A stretch of 64,000 bases of DNA from Streptomyces fodineus (lineage in GTDB: Bacteria; Actinomycetota; Actinomycetes; Streptomycetales; Streptomycetaceae): the NCBI RefSeq assembly GCF_001735805.1, contig NZ_CP017248.1:5828001-5892000 (forward strand), read 5' to 3'. Under the pieces are notes generated by a model. It worked only from the letters and a program-made list of their open reading frames with translations, did no database searches and had not been told where the DNA came from. The translations under genes and the position numbers were made by a program. Positions 41,403 through 49,486 of the stretch are shown piece by piece; position 1 is the stretch's first letter, and every line of letters begins with the position of its first letter.

Positions 41403-42236
41403 TCATGAACGGCAAGCGGCAGACCACTCCGCCAACAAGACTCGCGCTTCGTCCCCGAACAACGCGTAACCCTCCAGCGTGGAGAACAGCTCCAGGTGCA
41501 TTTCGATGTCTCTTGGATCTCTCAGGATCACGACACCGGTCGTGTTCTCCACGGTGGCCAGCGTGTTGTCATAGATGGTGAAGGTGTCCATTGGAGCCAT
41601 AGGCTTGTACCCCGTGATTGGGATGACGCCGAGCTTCACGTTCGTAAGGTGAGTCAGTGAGGCCAGCCGGTCAATCTGCATCGCCATTGCAGCTGGGGGT
41701 AGGAGCGGCCACCTCACAGCCTGCTCAGTCAAGATGAAGGTAAACCGCTTCTTCGTGTCATAAAGAACCTCCTGCCGCTCCAGCTTCCTCGCGATCGTCT
41801 TAGTGACATCGGCCGGGGAATGAGCAAGGCTCGCCCGGATGTACTCGGGGGTGGACAGCAGTCCTGTAATCATCGAGAGCAGGAAGAAGCGGAACTCCGT
41901 ACACGAGGATTCAAGGGCCGCAAGTTCAGTCTGCTTCTTCTCTAGGCCCCTGCGCCGCAGTGAGCGCAGGTCTTGCCATTCCGTGTTGGCCAGCCTGGCG
42001 AGGGCGATGACCTCTTCGATTACCTCGGGCGGAGCCACGACGGCCCGGAGGATCCTTTCCAAATCCAGCAGGCTCGGTTGGGCTTTCCCATTCTCGATCC
42101 GACTGATCTTTGATTGGGACATATTGCAACGCCGAGCGAGCCGGTCCCCAGTGAGGCCGGCTCGCTTGCGTAGTTCTTTCAGCAGGGCCGCCAGTTCCTG
42201 TTTCGGCTGCCCCAACTGCTCAGGGTCGAACGTCAC
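41403..42236 (-). CDS. XRE-family regulator with DUF5753-type domain (element 2)
   Basis: The 277-residue protein has an N-terminal HTH (LRKRAGLTGDRLARRCNMSQ, then SKISRIENGKAQPSLLDLERI) and a DUF5753 sensor domain (FRFFLLSMITGLLSTPEYIR, RQEVLYDTKKRFTFILTEQAV, VENTTGVVILRDPRD). The GTG at 42236 overlaps the DUF6879 stop. It parallels the gene at 36038 in order, overlap and length. It probably regulates the downstream peptide operon and its own module. Confidence 0.9.
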   Translation of the reverse strand: MTFDPEQLGQPKQELAALLKELRKRAGLTGDRLARRCNMSQSKISRIENGKAQPSLLDLERILRAVVAPPEVIEEVIALARLANTEWQDLRSLRRRGLEKKQTELAALESSCTEFRFFLLSMITGLLSTPEYIRASLAHSPADVTKTIARKLERQEVLYDTKKRFTFILTEQAVRWPLLPPAAMAMQIDRLASLTHLTNVKLGVIPITGYKPMAPMDTFTIYDNTLATVENTTGVVILRDPRDIEMHLELFSTLEGYALFGDEARVLLAEWSAACRS

Positions 42237-42745
42237 CCGCTCACGTACTCCAGGAATGGAACCGACTCGGCAACGGCAATCCGCTTCCACTCTCGGTACG
42301 GCTGCGGATCACCCTCGTACAGTTCTCGGTTTATCTGTGTCCCGTCCGCCCGGTAATTCATCAGGACCACCTTGGACTCATCGAACATCCAGAAATCCTG
42401 ATCTGGAAGTCCCGGGTTCACCCGGTCGGTGAGGTCGAGGATGCGGATATCCTCGCCCGCCTTTACGTGGTGCCGGTAGTAGTACTCGAACTCGAACCGA
42501 AGGTAGTCCGAGAGCGGGCGGGTCACGATATGCACCCTGCCGACCCTCTTTCCTTCCGAGGTCCATTGCCGGACCTCGTCCATCCAGCCCGAGGTGTAAT
42601 CGTCGGGCGACTTCTCCCCGGCGAGAAAGCGTTTCAGCTTCTCCGCTTCCTGGGGCATGGTGTAGACGGGCAGCGTTTCCAGCCGCCACGCCTCCCGCTC
42701 CATGGAATCGAAGCAGTCATTCCACGCGTCACCATCCAAGTGCAC
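42233..42745 (-). CDS. DUF6879-family protein (element 2)
   Basis: The 170-residue protein starts at a GTG at 42745 (GGGAGGC upstream). It carries MEREAWRLETLPVYTM, GWMDEVRQWTSEGKRVGRVH, PLSDYLRFEFEYYYRHHV, RILDLTD and DFWMFDESKVVLMNYRADG, aligning throughout with the 36865 protein. It overlaps both neighbours in the module by a few bases. Function is inferred as partner of the XRE protein. Confidence 0.85.
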   Translation of the reverse strand: MHLDGDAWNDCFDSMEREAWRLETLPVYTMPQEAEKLKRFLAGEKSPDDYTSGWMDEVRQWTSEGKRVGRVHIVTRPLSDYLRFEFEYYYRHHVKAGEDIRILDLTDRVNPGLPDQDFWMFDESKVVLMNYRADGTQINRELYEGDPQPYREWKRIAVAESVPFLEYVSG

Positions 42746-42938
42746 GGAATGCCTCCCTGAGAACCGACTCGGGGATTTCAACGAGCCCTTCGCCAGTGGG
42801 CGGGGTGAAGGCGTCGGACACGTCGCCCTGCACCACGAACGAGCCGGTTGCCGTGCGGTACACGTTCGGGCAGTCCTTCTCTCCGCACTCGCCGTTGCCG
42901 TTGCCCGTGAGCCGGGTGAGTGCCGAACGTTCGGACAT
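42729..42938 (-). CDS. Small leading protein of the XRE/DUF6879 module (element 2)
   Basis: The 69-residue protein contains ECGEKDCPNVYRTATGSFVV and VEIPESVLREAFRALGW. The two cysteines plus C-P-x-x-Y match the element 1 homologue (37373). It is the first gene of the three-gene overlapping operon and follows a perfect dyad (43027-43044) that is likely its operator. Confidence 0.8.
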   Translation of the reverse strand: MSERSALTRLTGNGNGECGEKDCPNVYRTATGSFVVQGDVSDAFTPPTGEGLVEIPESVLREAFRALGW

Positions 42939-43010
42939 GCCAAACCCCCTTGCTCTGGCCCCGTTTGGGCCGCCTGGCCAACGACAGTAGAAGGGGCGGC
43001 GCTACACGTC

Positions 43011-43044
43011 TATGCACGAACGCGACTATGCATGTCCTTGCATA
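43011..43044. promoter_or_regulatory. Operator of module 2: TATGCA repeats
   Basis: TATGCA occurs at 43011 and at 43027, 16 bases apart. The latter forms the perfect dyad TATGCA-TGTCCT-TGCATA (43027-43044). It lies ~73-106 bases before the small gene start, a fitting place for XRE binding. Confidence 0.6.
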
Positions 43045-43164
43045 AAGTGGGCCCGGACCACCCCGGGACGTGGTCATGCTCCTGTGCCTGCGCAGACTGG
43101 GCGGACCTGGTCGCCGTCGGGTACGGCTGACGGCAGCCCCGAGGACGGACGCCTCGGAGGAGGG

Positions 43165-43235
43165 TTGGTCACATGACCAACGCATGACCAACAACGGCCG
43201 GGAACGGGCAGAAGCAGCAGGTGACCATGACCAAC
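43165..43235. repeat. TGACCAA repeats near the right end of element 2
   Basis: CATGACCAAC occurs at 43172, 43183 and 43226. The first copy forms the 16-base palindrome TTGGTCACATGACCAA (43165-43180). These may be arm-type or directionality-factor sites; no equivalent array is seen before the right end of element 1. Confidence 0.5.
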
Positions 43236-43249
43236 CATCACAGCCCTAT

Positions 43250-43387
43250 CTGCGCAGACTGCTGACGATCACGGGGAAATGCCGGGGACACCCACTCTGG
43301 GATGGGTCTTCGTGCAGGTCAGAGCCGTATGACCTGTTAAGCACCCAGATTACGAGGGCACGAATCAGGTCCAGCGGATCGTCATGG
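43250..43387 (+). repeat. Element right-end sequence, copy in element 2
   Basis: Counterpart of 37742-37878, about 90% identical. It includes GCAGGTCAG (43314-43322) and the inverted ATGACCTG (43329-43336) next to att copy 3. Confidence 0.85.
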
Positions 43388-43403
43388 CCCGCAACCTGCC
43401 GTA
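43342..43403 (+). other. attR-type site (att copy 3), original chromosomal gene end
   Basis: The sequence reproduces the last codons of the acyl-CoA dehydrogenase through TAA at 43401-43403. One base is missing near the start (CAGAT-TAC). The end (GCCCGCAACCTGCCGTAA) uses Streptomyces-typical codons. It is followed by a terminator, so it appears to be the displaced native 3' end. Confidence 0.88.
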
Positions 43404-43430
43404 ACGGCACGGGATTTCGGCTCTCTCGCG

Positions 43431-43454
43431 AAAGGCGCCCTCCGGGGCGCCTTT
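43431..43454 (+). terminator. Displaced terminator of the acyl-CoA dehydrogenase
   Basis: The hairpin AAAGGCGCCC/GGGCGCCTTT lies 27 bases after the native-type TAA. It is now 18.7 kb from the functional gene. Confidence 0.8.
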
Positions 43455-43566
43455 CCCATGCCTGCGCTCACCTTACGACCGGTCGGTCACATGCGGGTCA
43501 AGCCCGTGCGACGTAGGACGGAAGCACACGGGGTCCGGCCCGGGCCCCCGGCTCACAGGAGGAGCC

Positions 43567-43929
43567 ATGACCCAGTCCCAGATGATGCCGGCCCTGACCC
43601 AGCAGGTGCAGGACTGCATCGAGGCCTGCATGAACTGCCACAGCATGTGCGAGGAGACCATGAGCTCCTGCATGCAGAAGGGCGGCCAGCAGCAGATGCA
43701 GGTCATGCGGGCGCTGATGGACTGCTCCGAGACGACCCGCATGTGCGCCGACATGATGATGCGGCGCTCGCCCATGTCCGCCGAGATGTGCACGCTCTGC
43801 GCCAAGGTGTGCGACATGTGCGCCGAGGCGTGTATGTCCATGCCGGACGACCAGCAGATGATGCGCTGCGCGGAGGCGTGTCGCCGCTGCGCCGAGACAT
43901 GTCGTGCCATGGCGGGCGCCGGCATGTGA
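43567..43929 (+). CDS. Cysteine-rich four-helix-bundle copper-binding protein
   Basis: The 120-residue protein has ~13 cysteines and many methionines in helical spacing: CIEACMNCHSMCEETMSSCM, MDCSETTRMCADMMM, CTLCAKVCDMCAEACMSM and CAEACRRCAETC. This is the Csp (copper storage protein) pattern in which Cys line a four-helix bundle core. It lacks a signal peptide, so a cytosolic Csp3-like copper store is likely. AGGAGG precedes the ATG. It stands directly beyond the element's right end and a strong terminator follows. Confidence 0.88.
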   Translation: MTQSQMMPALTQQVQDCIEACMNCHSMCEETMSSCMQKGGQQQMQVMRALMDCSETTRMCADMMMRRSPMSAEMCTLCAKVCDMCAEACMSMPDDQQMMRCAEACRRCAETCRAMAGAGM

Positions 43930-43946
43930 GGCCTCGCGGCCGGGAA

Positions 43947-43980
43947 AGGGCAAGGGCACCCGCGCGGGTGCCCTTGCCCT
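43947..43980. terminator. Bidirectional terminator
   Basis: A stem of 16 bases (AGGGCAAGGGCACCCG and complement) with a 2-base loop sits between the convergent copper-protein and LCP genes. Confidence 0.85.
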
Positions 43981-43998
43981 TCGTACCGTGGCGGCCGG

Positions 43999-45330
43999 TC
44001 AGTTGCCGGAGACCGTGACCTTCTGGTCGTTGTTCAGCTCGTCCACCAGCGTCTTGACCTTCGCCTTGTCCCAGACGAGGTTGCCCCCGGTGGAGCCGGA
44101 GATCGGCATGTTCAGCGACGTGCCGCCACCGCCCTGGACACCCTTCATCGCCCAGAACATCGAGGCCAGGTCCCACAGGGACATGTCCTTGTCGACGATC
44201 AGGGAGTCCAGGCCCGCGCCCATCACCGGGTAGAAGGTGAAGGGGTTGAGGATCGTCGACGGGGTGGCCACCTGGTGGGCCAGCGCCGACAGGAACTTCT
44301 GCTGGTTCTTGGTGCGCTGCAGGTCGGACGCGGCGAACGCGTGCCGGGTGCGGACGAAGGCGAGGGCCTGCTGGCCGTTCAGGGTCTGCTCGCCCGCCTT
44401 GAAGTCGGCGCCGGACCACTTGTCCTTGAAGCCCTTGTCGATGTTGATGTCGACACCGCCGACCGCGTCCACGATGTTGGCGAAGCCCTGGAAGCCGATC
44501 TCCACGTAGTGGTCGATGTGCAGACCGGTGTTGGCCTCGATCGTGCGGACCAGCAGCGTCGGCCCGTCCTCGGCGTAGGTCGCGTTGAGCTTCTCCTGCC
44601 GGCCCCGCGCCGGGTAGACCTTCCCGGACGTCGACCCCTTGTACGAGGGGACAGTCACGTTCGAGTCGCGCGGCAGCGAGACCAGCGTGTCGCCGTTGTC
44701 GCCGACGTGCAGGATCATCATCGAGTCGGTGCGCTTGCCCTGGGCGGAGCCGGTGTGCAGCTTCTGCTCGTCCGCCTTGGACATGCCCTCACGGCTGTCG
44801 GAGCCGACGATCAAGTAGTTCGTGCCGGAGCCCGACGCGGGCCGGTCGATGACCTGGGACAGGTCGACCTCGCGGCGCAGCTTGGAGTCGGCCCAGAAGT
44901 AGGTGGCGACCGATGTGACGACCAGCACGGTCACCAGCGTGATCGTGATCCACTTGATCCGGCGCCGCCAGTTCGGGCGCGGCCGGTACTGGCCGAGTTC
45001 CGGGTCCGGGTCGTTGTCGTTGGGCACGAAGCCGCCGCGGCGCCCGCCGCCGTACACCTGCCCGGTGTTGTAGCCGCTGTCGTAGTCACCGTGGCCGGCG
45101 CCCTCGTCGTATCCCTGGCCGTCGTCGTACGACGGCTGCTGCGGGACACCGGCCGCGTACGGCGGCGCCGCCGGGCCGGGGTTGCCGTATGAGCGCTGGC
45201 CGGGCGGAACCGCCGGGCCGCGCCGCACCTGACGCATCACGCGGGCGCTCTCCGGCTGCGCGCCGCCACTGCCGCGTCCGTACCGCGGGCCGCGGTTGTC
45301 GTCGGACCATCCCTGGGGCCAGTCATTCAT
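43999..45330 (-). CDS. LCP (LytR-CpsA-Psr) family protein 1
   Basis: The 443-residue protein has a ~130-residue cytoplasmic Gly/Tyr/Pro-rich N-terminus, a membrane helix (~133-155) and an extracellular LCP domain. The pyrophosphate/lipid-binding residues are visible: GSDSREG, TDSMMILHV, SLPRDSNV, KLNATYA and FVRTRHAF, with the conserved Arg/Asp. There is no C-terminal LytR_C domain. The enzyme transfers undecaprenyl-linked polymers to peptidoglycan. The ATG at 45330 is preferred over the further-upstream open frame. First of six LCP genes in 11.5 kb. Confidence 0.92.
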   Translation of the reverse strand: MNDWPQGWSDDNRGPRYGRGSGGAQPESARVMRQVRRGPAVPPGQRSYGNPGPAAPPYAAGVPQQPSYDDGQGYDEGAGHGDYDSGYNTGQVYGGGRRGGFVPNDNDPDPELGQYRPRPNWRRRIKWITITLVTVLVVTSVATYFWADSKLRREVDLSQVIDRPASGSGTNYLIVGSDSREGMSKADEQKLHTGSAQGKRTDSMMILHVGDNGDTLVSLPRDSNVTVPSYKGSTSGKVYPARGRQEKLNATYAEDGPTLLVRTIEANTGLHIDHYVEIGFQGFANIVDAVGGVDINIDKGFKDKWSGADFKAGEQTLNGQQALAFVRTRHAFAASDLQRTKNQQKFLSALAHQVATPSTILNPFTFYPVMGAGLDSLIVDKDMSLWDLASMFWAMKGVQGGGGTSLNMPISGSTGGNLVWDKAKVKTLVDELNNDQKVTVSGN

Positions 45331-45449
45331 GCGCCCCAGTGTGCAGGGCGTCGGTGTGAGCCTTACAAGGGTTGTCGGAAAATAAGGGCGCCGCTGTTGC
45401 GAAGCTGACACAAATTCCGCGAATGTGGCTCAGGCATAAGGTGGAGGGC

Positions 45450-46010
45450 ATGACAGACCAGGTCACGGACGTGAATCCGGACACCGAACCGGACATCCCC
45501 GGCAAGCCGACGTCCGCCTCGCGCACCACGCTCAGCCACATCATGACCCACAACGACACCAACCTTCTGGGCACGGTGCACGGCGGAGTGATCATGAAGC
45601 TGGTCGACGACGCGGCGGGCGCCGTGGCCGGCCGGCACTCCGGCGGCCCCGCCGTCACCGCGTCGATGGACGAGATGGCCTTCCTGGAGCCGGTCCGCGT
45701 CGGTGACCTGGTCCATGTGAAGGCGCAGGTGAACTGGACCGGCCGTACCTCCATGGAGGTCGGTGTGCGGGTACTCGCCGAGCGCTGGAACGAGTCGACC
45801 CCGCCCACCCAGGTCGGCTCGGCCTACCTGGTCTTCGCGGCCGTGGACGCCGACGGCAGGCCGCGCCGGGTGCCGCCGGTGATCCCGGAGACCGACCGCG
45901 ACCGCCGCCGCTGCCAGGAGGCCCAGATCCGCCGCACCCATCGCCTGGCCCGCCGCCGCGAGATCCGGGAGCTGCGCGAGAAGCGGGCGGCCGAGGGGTT
46001 CGAGGACTAG
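45450..46010 (+). CDS. Acyl-CoA thioesterase (hotdog fold)
   Basis: The 186-residue protein has a hotdog thioesterase domain with the catalytic region HIMTHNDTNLLGTVHGGVIMKLVDDAAG (Asn and Asp), VHGG, and MDEMAFLEPVRVGDLVHVKAQV. It ends with a basic coiled-coil extension (RRRCQEAQIRRTHRLARRRE). It hydrolyses acyl-CoA esters, so a link with fatty-acid metabolism is plausible. The ATG at 45450 (GGTGGAGGG upstream) is preferred to the earlier in-frame start at 45372. It is divergent from the LCP gene. Confidence 0.9.
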   Translation: MTDQVTDVNPDTEPDIPGKPTSASRTTLSHIMTHNDTNLLGTVHGGVIMKLVDDAAGAVAGRHSGGPAVTASMDEMAFLEPVRVGDLVHVKAQVNWTGRTSMEVGVRVLAERWNESTPPTQVGSAYLVFAAVDADGRPRRVPPVIPETDRDRRRCQEAQIRRTHRLARRREIRELREKRAAEGFED

Positions 46011-46124
46011 CGAAGCGGGCCGGCCGAGGAGGCGGCAACTCCCGCCCCGTGGCCGGGGGTTGTACGGAAGTGGGAAACGTCACGGCCGTCCCCCGCCGAT
46101 GATCTGTGCAGATACTGTAATGGC

Positions 46125-47816
46125 GTGGACACCTCAGGCCCCGCTCATGGCGACGATTTCGACCCCGCGGACCAGTGGGTGCGCAACCCGCACACCGGTG
46201 AGTACGAGCTGCGTCCGGCCCCGTCCGCCGGGAAGCCGGCCGTGCCGGAGCCCCGGTCCGCGCCGGACGCCGCGGGTGAGCGCGGGGTACCCGGTCCTCG
46301 CCGCGCCGCCGACGGTGGCCGCAGCCGTGGCCGTAGCGGCGCCCAGCGCAAGTCCGGGAAGCAGGCGGCAGGCGGGAAGTCCACTGCCAAAAGGATTCTG
46401 CTGTGGACCGGCGGCACCCTCGCCTTCGTCGTGGTCGCCGGTGCCGTCGGCGGTTACCTGTACCTCAAGCACCTCGACGGCAACATCACCACCACCGACA
46501 CCGCCGGCGCCACCAGCGACTCCTTCAGCAAGGACAAGGCGTTCAACATCCTGGTGATCGGCACCGACAAACGGCAGGGCAAGGGCGACTCCGGCTACGG
46601 CGACACGAACAGCGTCGGGCACGCGGACACCGACATCCTGCTGCACGTCTCCCAGGACCGGACGAACGCCACCGCGCTCAGCATCCCCCGGGACCTGGTC
46701 ACCGACATACCGGACTGCCCGACCAAGCAGCCCGACGGCTCGACCAAGGTCATCCCGGGCACGAAGAACGTCCGCTTCAACGAAAGCCTCGGCCAGCAGG
46801 GCCGCGACCCCGGCTGCACGGTCCGTACCGTGGAGCGGCTCGCCGGGGGCATGAAGGTCGACCACTTCATGATGGCCGACTTCAACGCCGTGAAGACGCT
46901 GACCACGGCCGTCGGCGGGGTCGACATCTGCCTCGCGCACGCCGTGAAGGACAAGGAGTCGCACCTGGACCTGCCCGCGGGGCCGTCGAAGGTCCAGGGC
47001 GAGCAGGCGCTGGCCTTCGTCCGCACCCGGCACAGCTGGGCCAACGAGAGCGACCTGGACCGCATCAAGGCCCAGCAGCAGTTCCTCGGCTCCCTGTTCC
47101 GCAAGATGAAGTCCGACGCCACCCTCACCAGCCCGACCAGGCTGCTGGACCTCGCGGAGACGGCGACCAAGTCGCTCACGGTCGACAAGGGCATCGGGCA
47201 CATCACCACGCTCAAGGACGTGGCCCTGGAGCTGAAGAAGGTCCCGGCGAAGAACATCACCTTCCTCACCCTCCCGGTCCGGGACAACCCCGCCGACGGC
47301 CGCTATCACAAAACGGTCATCGCACAGCCGGGGCCGACCCGGCAGGTCTTCTCCATGATCGGCGACGACGTCTCCTTCACCGAGGTGAAGAAGAAGGCGA
47401 AGGCGCAGGAGGCGGCCCAGCTCAAGGGCCCGCGCTCGGCGCCCGGCGAGGTCCGCGTCGACCTCTACAACGCGGGCGCCCCCGCCGGCTCCGCCCAGGC
47501 GACCCTGGCCTGGCTGCAGACCGAGAAGGGCGTGACGAAGTCCACTCAGCTCGGCAACACCGGCGCGCACCAGCCGAAGACCACCCTGGAGTACGCCCCC
47601 GCCCAGGCCGGCCAGGCCCGCGAGCTCGCCGACCTCATGGGGCTGCCCGCCTCCGCGCTGAAACCGGGCAAGAGCGAGACCAACGACCAGGGGCTCCCGG
47701 CGATCGTGCTGCGGCTCGGCGCCGACTTCCAGGGCGCGGGCATCCCTCTCACCGGCCCGGCCAAGGCCCCGGACGTCCAGAAGCAGACGGCCGACCAGGT
47801 CAAATGCGCCTCATGA
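46125..47816 (+). CDS. LCP family protein 2, with LytR_C domain
   Basis: The 563-residue protein starts at GTG with no clear ribosome-binding site. The N-terminal cytoplasmic tail begins DTSGPAHGDDFDPADQWVRN. A membrane helix (~100-120) is followed by the LCP domain (VIGTDKRQGKGDSGYGD, LSIPRDLVTDIPDC, DHFMMADFNAVKTL, FVRTRHSWAN) and a C-terminal LytR_C domain (~440-545, VRVDLYNAGAPAGSAQATL). It is closely related to protein 5 (52284-54041) in the opposite orientation. Confidence 0.92.
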   Translation: MDTSGPAHGDDFDPADQWVRNPHTGEYELRPAPSAGKPAVPEPRSAPDAAGERGVPGPRRAADGGRSRGRSGAQRKSGKQAAGGKSTAKRILLWTGGTLAFVVVAGAVGGYLYLKHLDGNITTTDTAGATSDSFSKDKAFNILVIGTDKRQGKGDSGYGDTNSVGHADTDILLHVSQDRTNATALSIPRDLVTDIPDCPTKQPDGSTKVIPGTKNVRFNESLGQQGRDPGCTVRTVERLAGGMKVDHFMMADFNAVKTLTTAVGGVDICLAHAVKDKESHLDLPAGPSKVQGEQALAFVRTRHSWANESDLDRIKAQQQFLGSLFRKMKSDATLTSPTRLLDLAETATKSLTVDKGIGHITTLKDVALELKKVPAKNITFLTLPVRDNPADGRYHKTVIAQPGPTRQVFSMIGDDVSFTEVKKKAKAQEAAQLKGPRSAPGEVRVDLYNAGAPAGSAQATLAWLQTEKGVTKSTQLGNTGAHQPKTTLEYAPAQAGQARELADLMGLPASALKPGKSETNDQGLPAIVLRLGADFQGAGIPLTGPAKAPDVQKQTADQVKCAS

Positions 47817-47846
47817 GCGCAGGTCGCGGGAGCCGGGCCGCCTGAG

Positions 47847-49358
47847 CTAGCCGCCCGCGCACGTCACCTCGTTGCCGCGCACCACCGTCTGCTGCGGCTG
47901 GGCCGGGTCGTCGAAGCGGACCTTGTGCACATCGTGCGCGTTCCTGAGGTCCGCCCCGGCGGTCACCCTCAGCAGCGGGCCCTGGCCCGGCACCGCACGC
48001 AGTTCGGCGCCGGGCAGGGCGGCGGCCAGCGAGCGGGCGGAGCCGTCCCAGCGCGGGTCGTAGGAGATGATCGTGTGCGGTACATGGGCGGGGGCCGTCA
48101 GCGGCTGGTGGGTCGTGGCGAAGCCCGTCGCCGCGAGCGCCGCGTCGATCCGTTTGGCGAGGCCGATGGTGCCGGTGCCGTTCGCCACCACGACCCGGAT
48201 CTGCCGCGGATCCACCTCCACCGGCGCCACCGGTACCGGGGCGGGCCCGTCGTGCGGGTGGTCCACGGTGAGCGGCTTGTCGTCGCGCAGGGCCGTGAAC
48301 AGCTGGTCCGCCTTGGCCTGGTCCCACCTCAGGGTCGAGCCGATGCCCTTGACCTCGTAGTTCAGCTGCGCGATGGGCACGGTGGTGAACTCGGAGGAGG
48401 ACGGGGTGAAGTTCCGCATGGCCCGGCCGAGGTCGAGCAGCTCGTCGGTGCCGAAGCCCTCGTCGGCGCGGACCGAGCCGAGCACCGCCCGGGTCACGTC
48501 CCGGAACCGCATCGGGTTCAGCAGCACTCCGGAGGAGGTGGCCCGCTCGATCAGCGCGGCCAGGAACCGCTGCTGCCGCTTCATCCGGCCCAGGTCGCTC
48601 GTCGCGTCGACGTGCCGGGCCCGCACGTACTGCAGCGCCTGCCCGCCGTTGAGGGTGTGCGTGCCGGGCGTGAGGTCGAGCCCGCTGTACGCGTCCTTCA
48701 GCGGGGTCGCCGTACAGACGTTCACCCCGCCGAGGACGTCCACGGTCTTCATGAAGCTGGTGAAGTCGACCTCGAGGTAGTGGTCGATCTTCACATGGGT
48801 CATGTTCTCGACCGTGCGGACGGTCATCTGGGGGCCGCCCTCGGAGTAGGCGGCGTTCAGCCGGAGCGGGTGCGCCACGTGCTGCGGCCCGGTGCCCGGG
48901 TCGCCGCTCGGGGGCACCTCGGCGTAGGAGTCGCGCGGCAGGCTCACCACGGTGGCCCGCTCCCGGTCGTCCGAGACGTGCACGATCATCATCGTGTCCG
49001 TGCAGTGACAGGGCGCCCCGCCCAGCCGGTACGCCCGCCGCTCCTGCGGGGTGATCTTGTCGCGGCCGTCGGTGCCGACCAGCAGGATGTTCATGCCGTG
49101 GCCCGCGCGGGGCCGGTTCTTCATGTCCTTGAAGGCGTCGACCCGGGCGATGCCCGCGTCCAGGCTGCTGATCACCGCGTGCCCGATCCCGGCCGAGGCG
49201 AGCACCACGACCGACAGCGTGGTCAGCGCCCGCATCGCCCAGCGCGGCCGCCGGGGCGCCCGAACGGACCGCACGGGCCGCTCGGGCGGGCGCGGCACAC
49301 GGCGGGGCGGCTGCGGTCGGCGCTGCGGGCGAGCGGGGGACCGGGGCGGGCTGGTCAA
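47847..49358 (-). CDS. LCP family protein 3, with LytR_C domain
   Basis: A ~503-residue protein, starting at a TTG (49358) eight bases after GGAGG; the GTG at 49367 lies too close to the same site. It has a basic Pro-rich cytoplasmic tail, a membrane helix (~40-60), an LCP domain (VGTDGRDKITPQERRAYRLG, CTDTMMIVHV, LPRDSYAEV, YVRARHVDATSDLGRM) and a LytR_C domain (IRVVVANGTGTIGLAKRID). It is convergent with protein 2. Confidence 0.9.
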   Translation of the reverse strand: MTSPPRSPARPQRRPQPPRRVPRPPERPVRSVRAPRRPRWAMRALTTLSVVVLASAGIGHAVISSLDAGIARVDAFKDMKNRPRAGHGMNILLVGTDGRDKITPQERRAYRLGGAPCHCTDTMMIVHVSDDRERATVVSLPRDSYAEVPPSGDPGTGPQHVAHPLRLNAAYSEGGPQMTVRTVENMTHVKIDHYLEVDFTSFMKTVDVLGGVNVCTATPLKDAYSGLDLTPGTHTLNGGQALQYVRARHVDATSDLGRMKRQQRFLAALIERATSSGVLLNPMRFRDVTRAVLGSVRADEGFGTDELLDLGRAMRNFTPSSSEFTTVPIAQLNYEVKGIGSTLRWDQAKADQLFTALRDDKPLTVDHPHDGPAPVPVAPVEVDPRQIRVVVANGTGTIGLAKRIDAALAATGFATTHQPLTAPAHVPHTIISYDPRWDGSARSLAAALPGAELRAVPGQGPLLRVTAGADLRNAHDVHKVRFDDPAQPQQTVVRGNEVTCAGG

Positions 49359-49486
49359 GGGGGACACCTCCGGACGAGGCCGTACGTGGGATCCGGGAGA
49401 ACCGTAGGCCGATACGATCTCCAGCCCGGTCCTCCGTCCCGGCGGCGCGCACCGGTGTCCCCCGTTCGCGGTAACGTGAGGCCCCT

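Larger units (their letters stand above)
37920..43403. mobile_element. Integrated element 2 (integrase-less passenger, 5.5 kb)
   Basis: The element lies between att copies 2 and 3. It shares the 23-base left end and ~135-base right end with element 1 but has no integrase. It carries a peptide-modification-like operon and a second XRE/DUF6879 module. This is the structure of a cis-mobilizable element (CIME) that can be moved by the integrase of its neighbour (inference). Confidence 0.8.
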
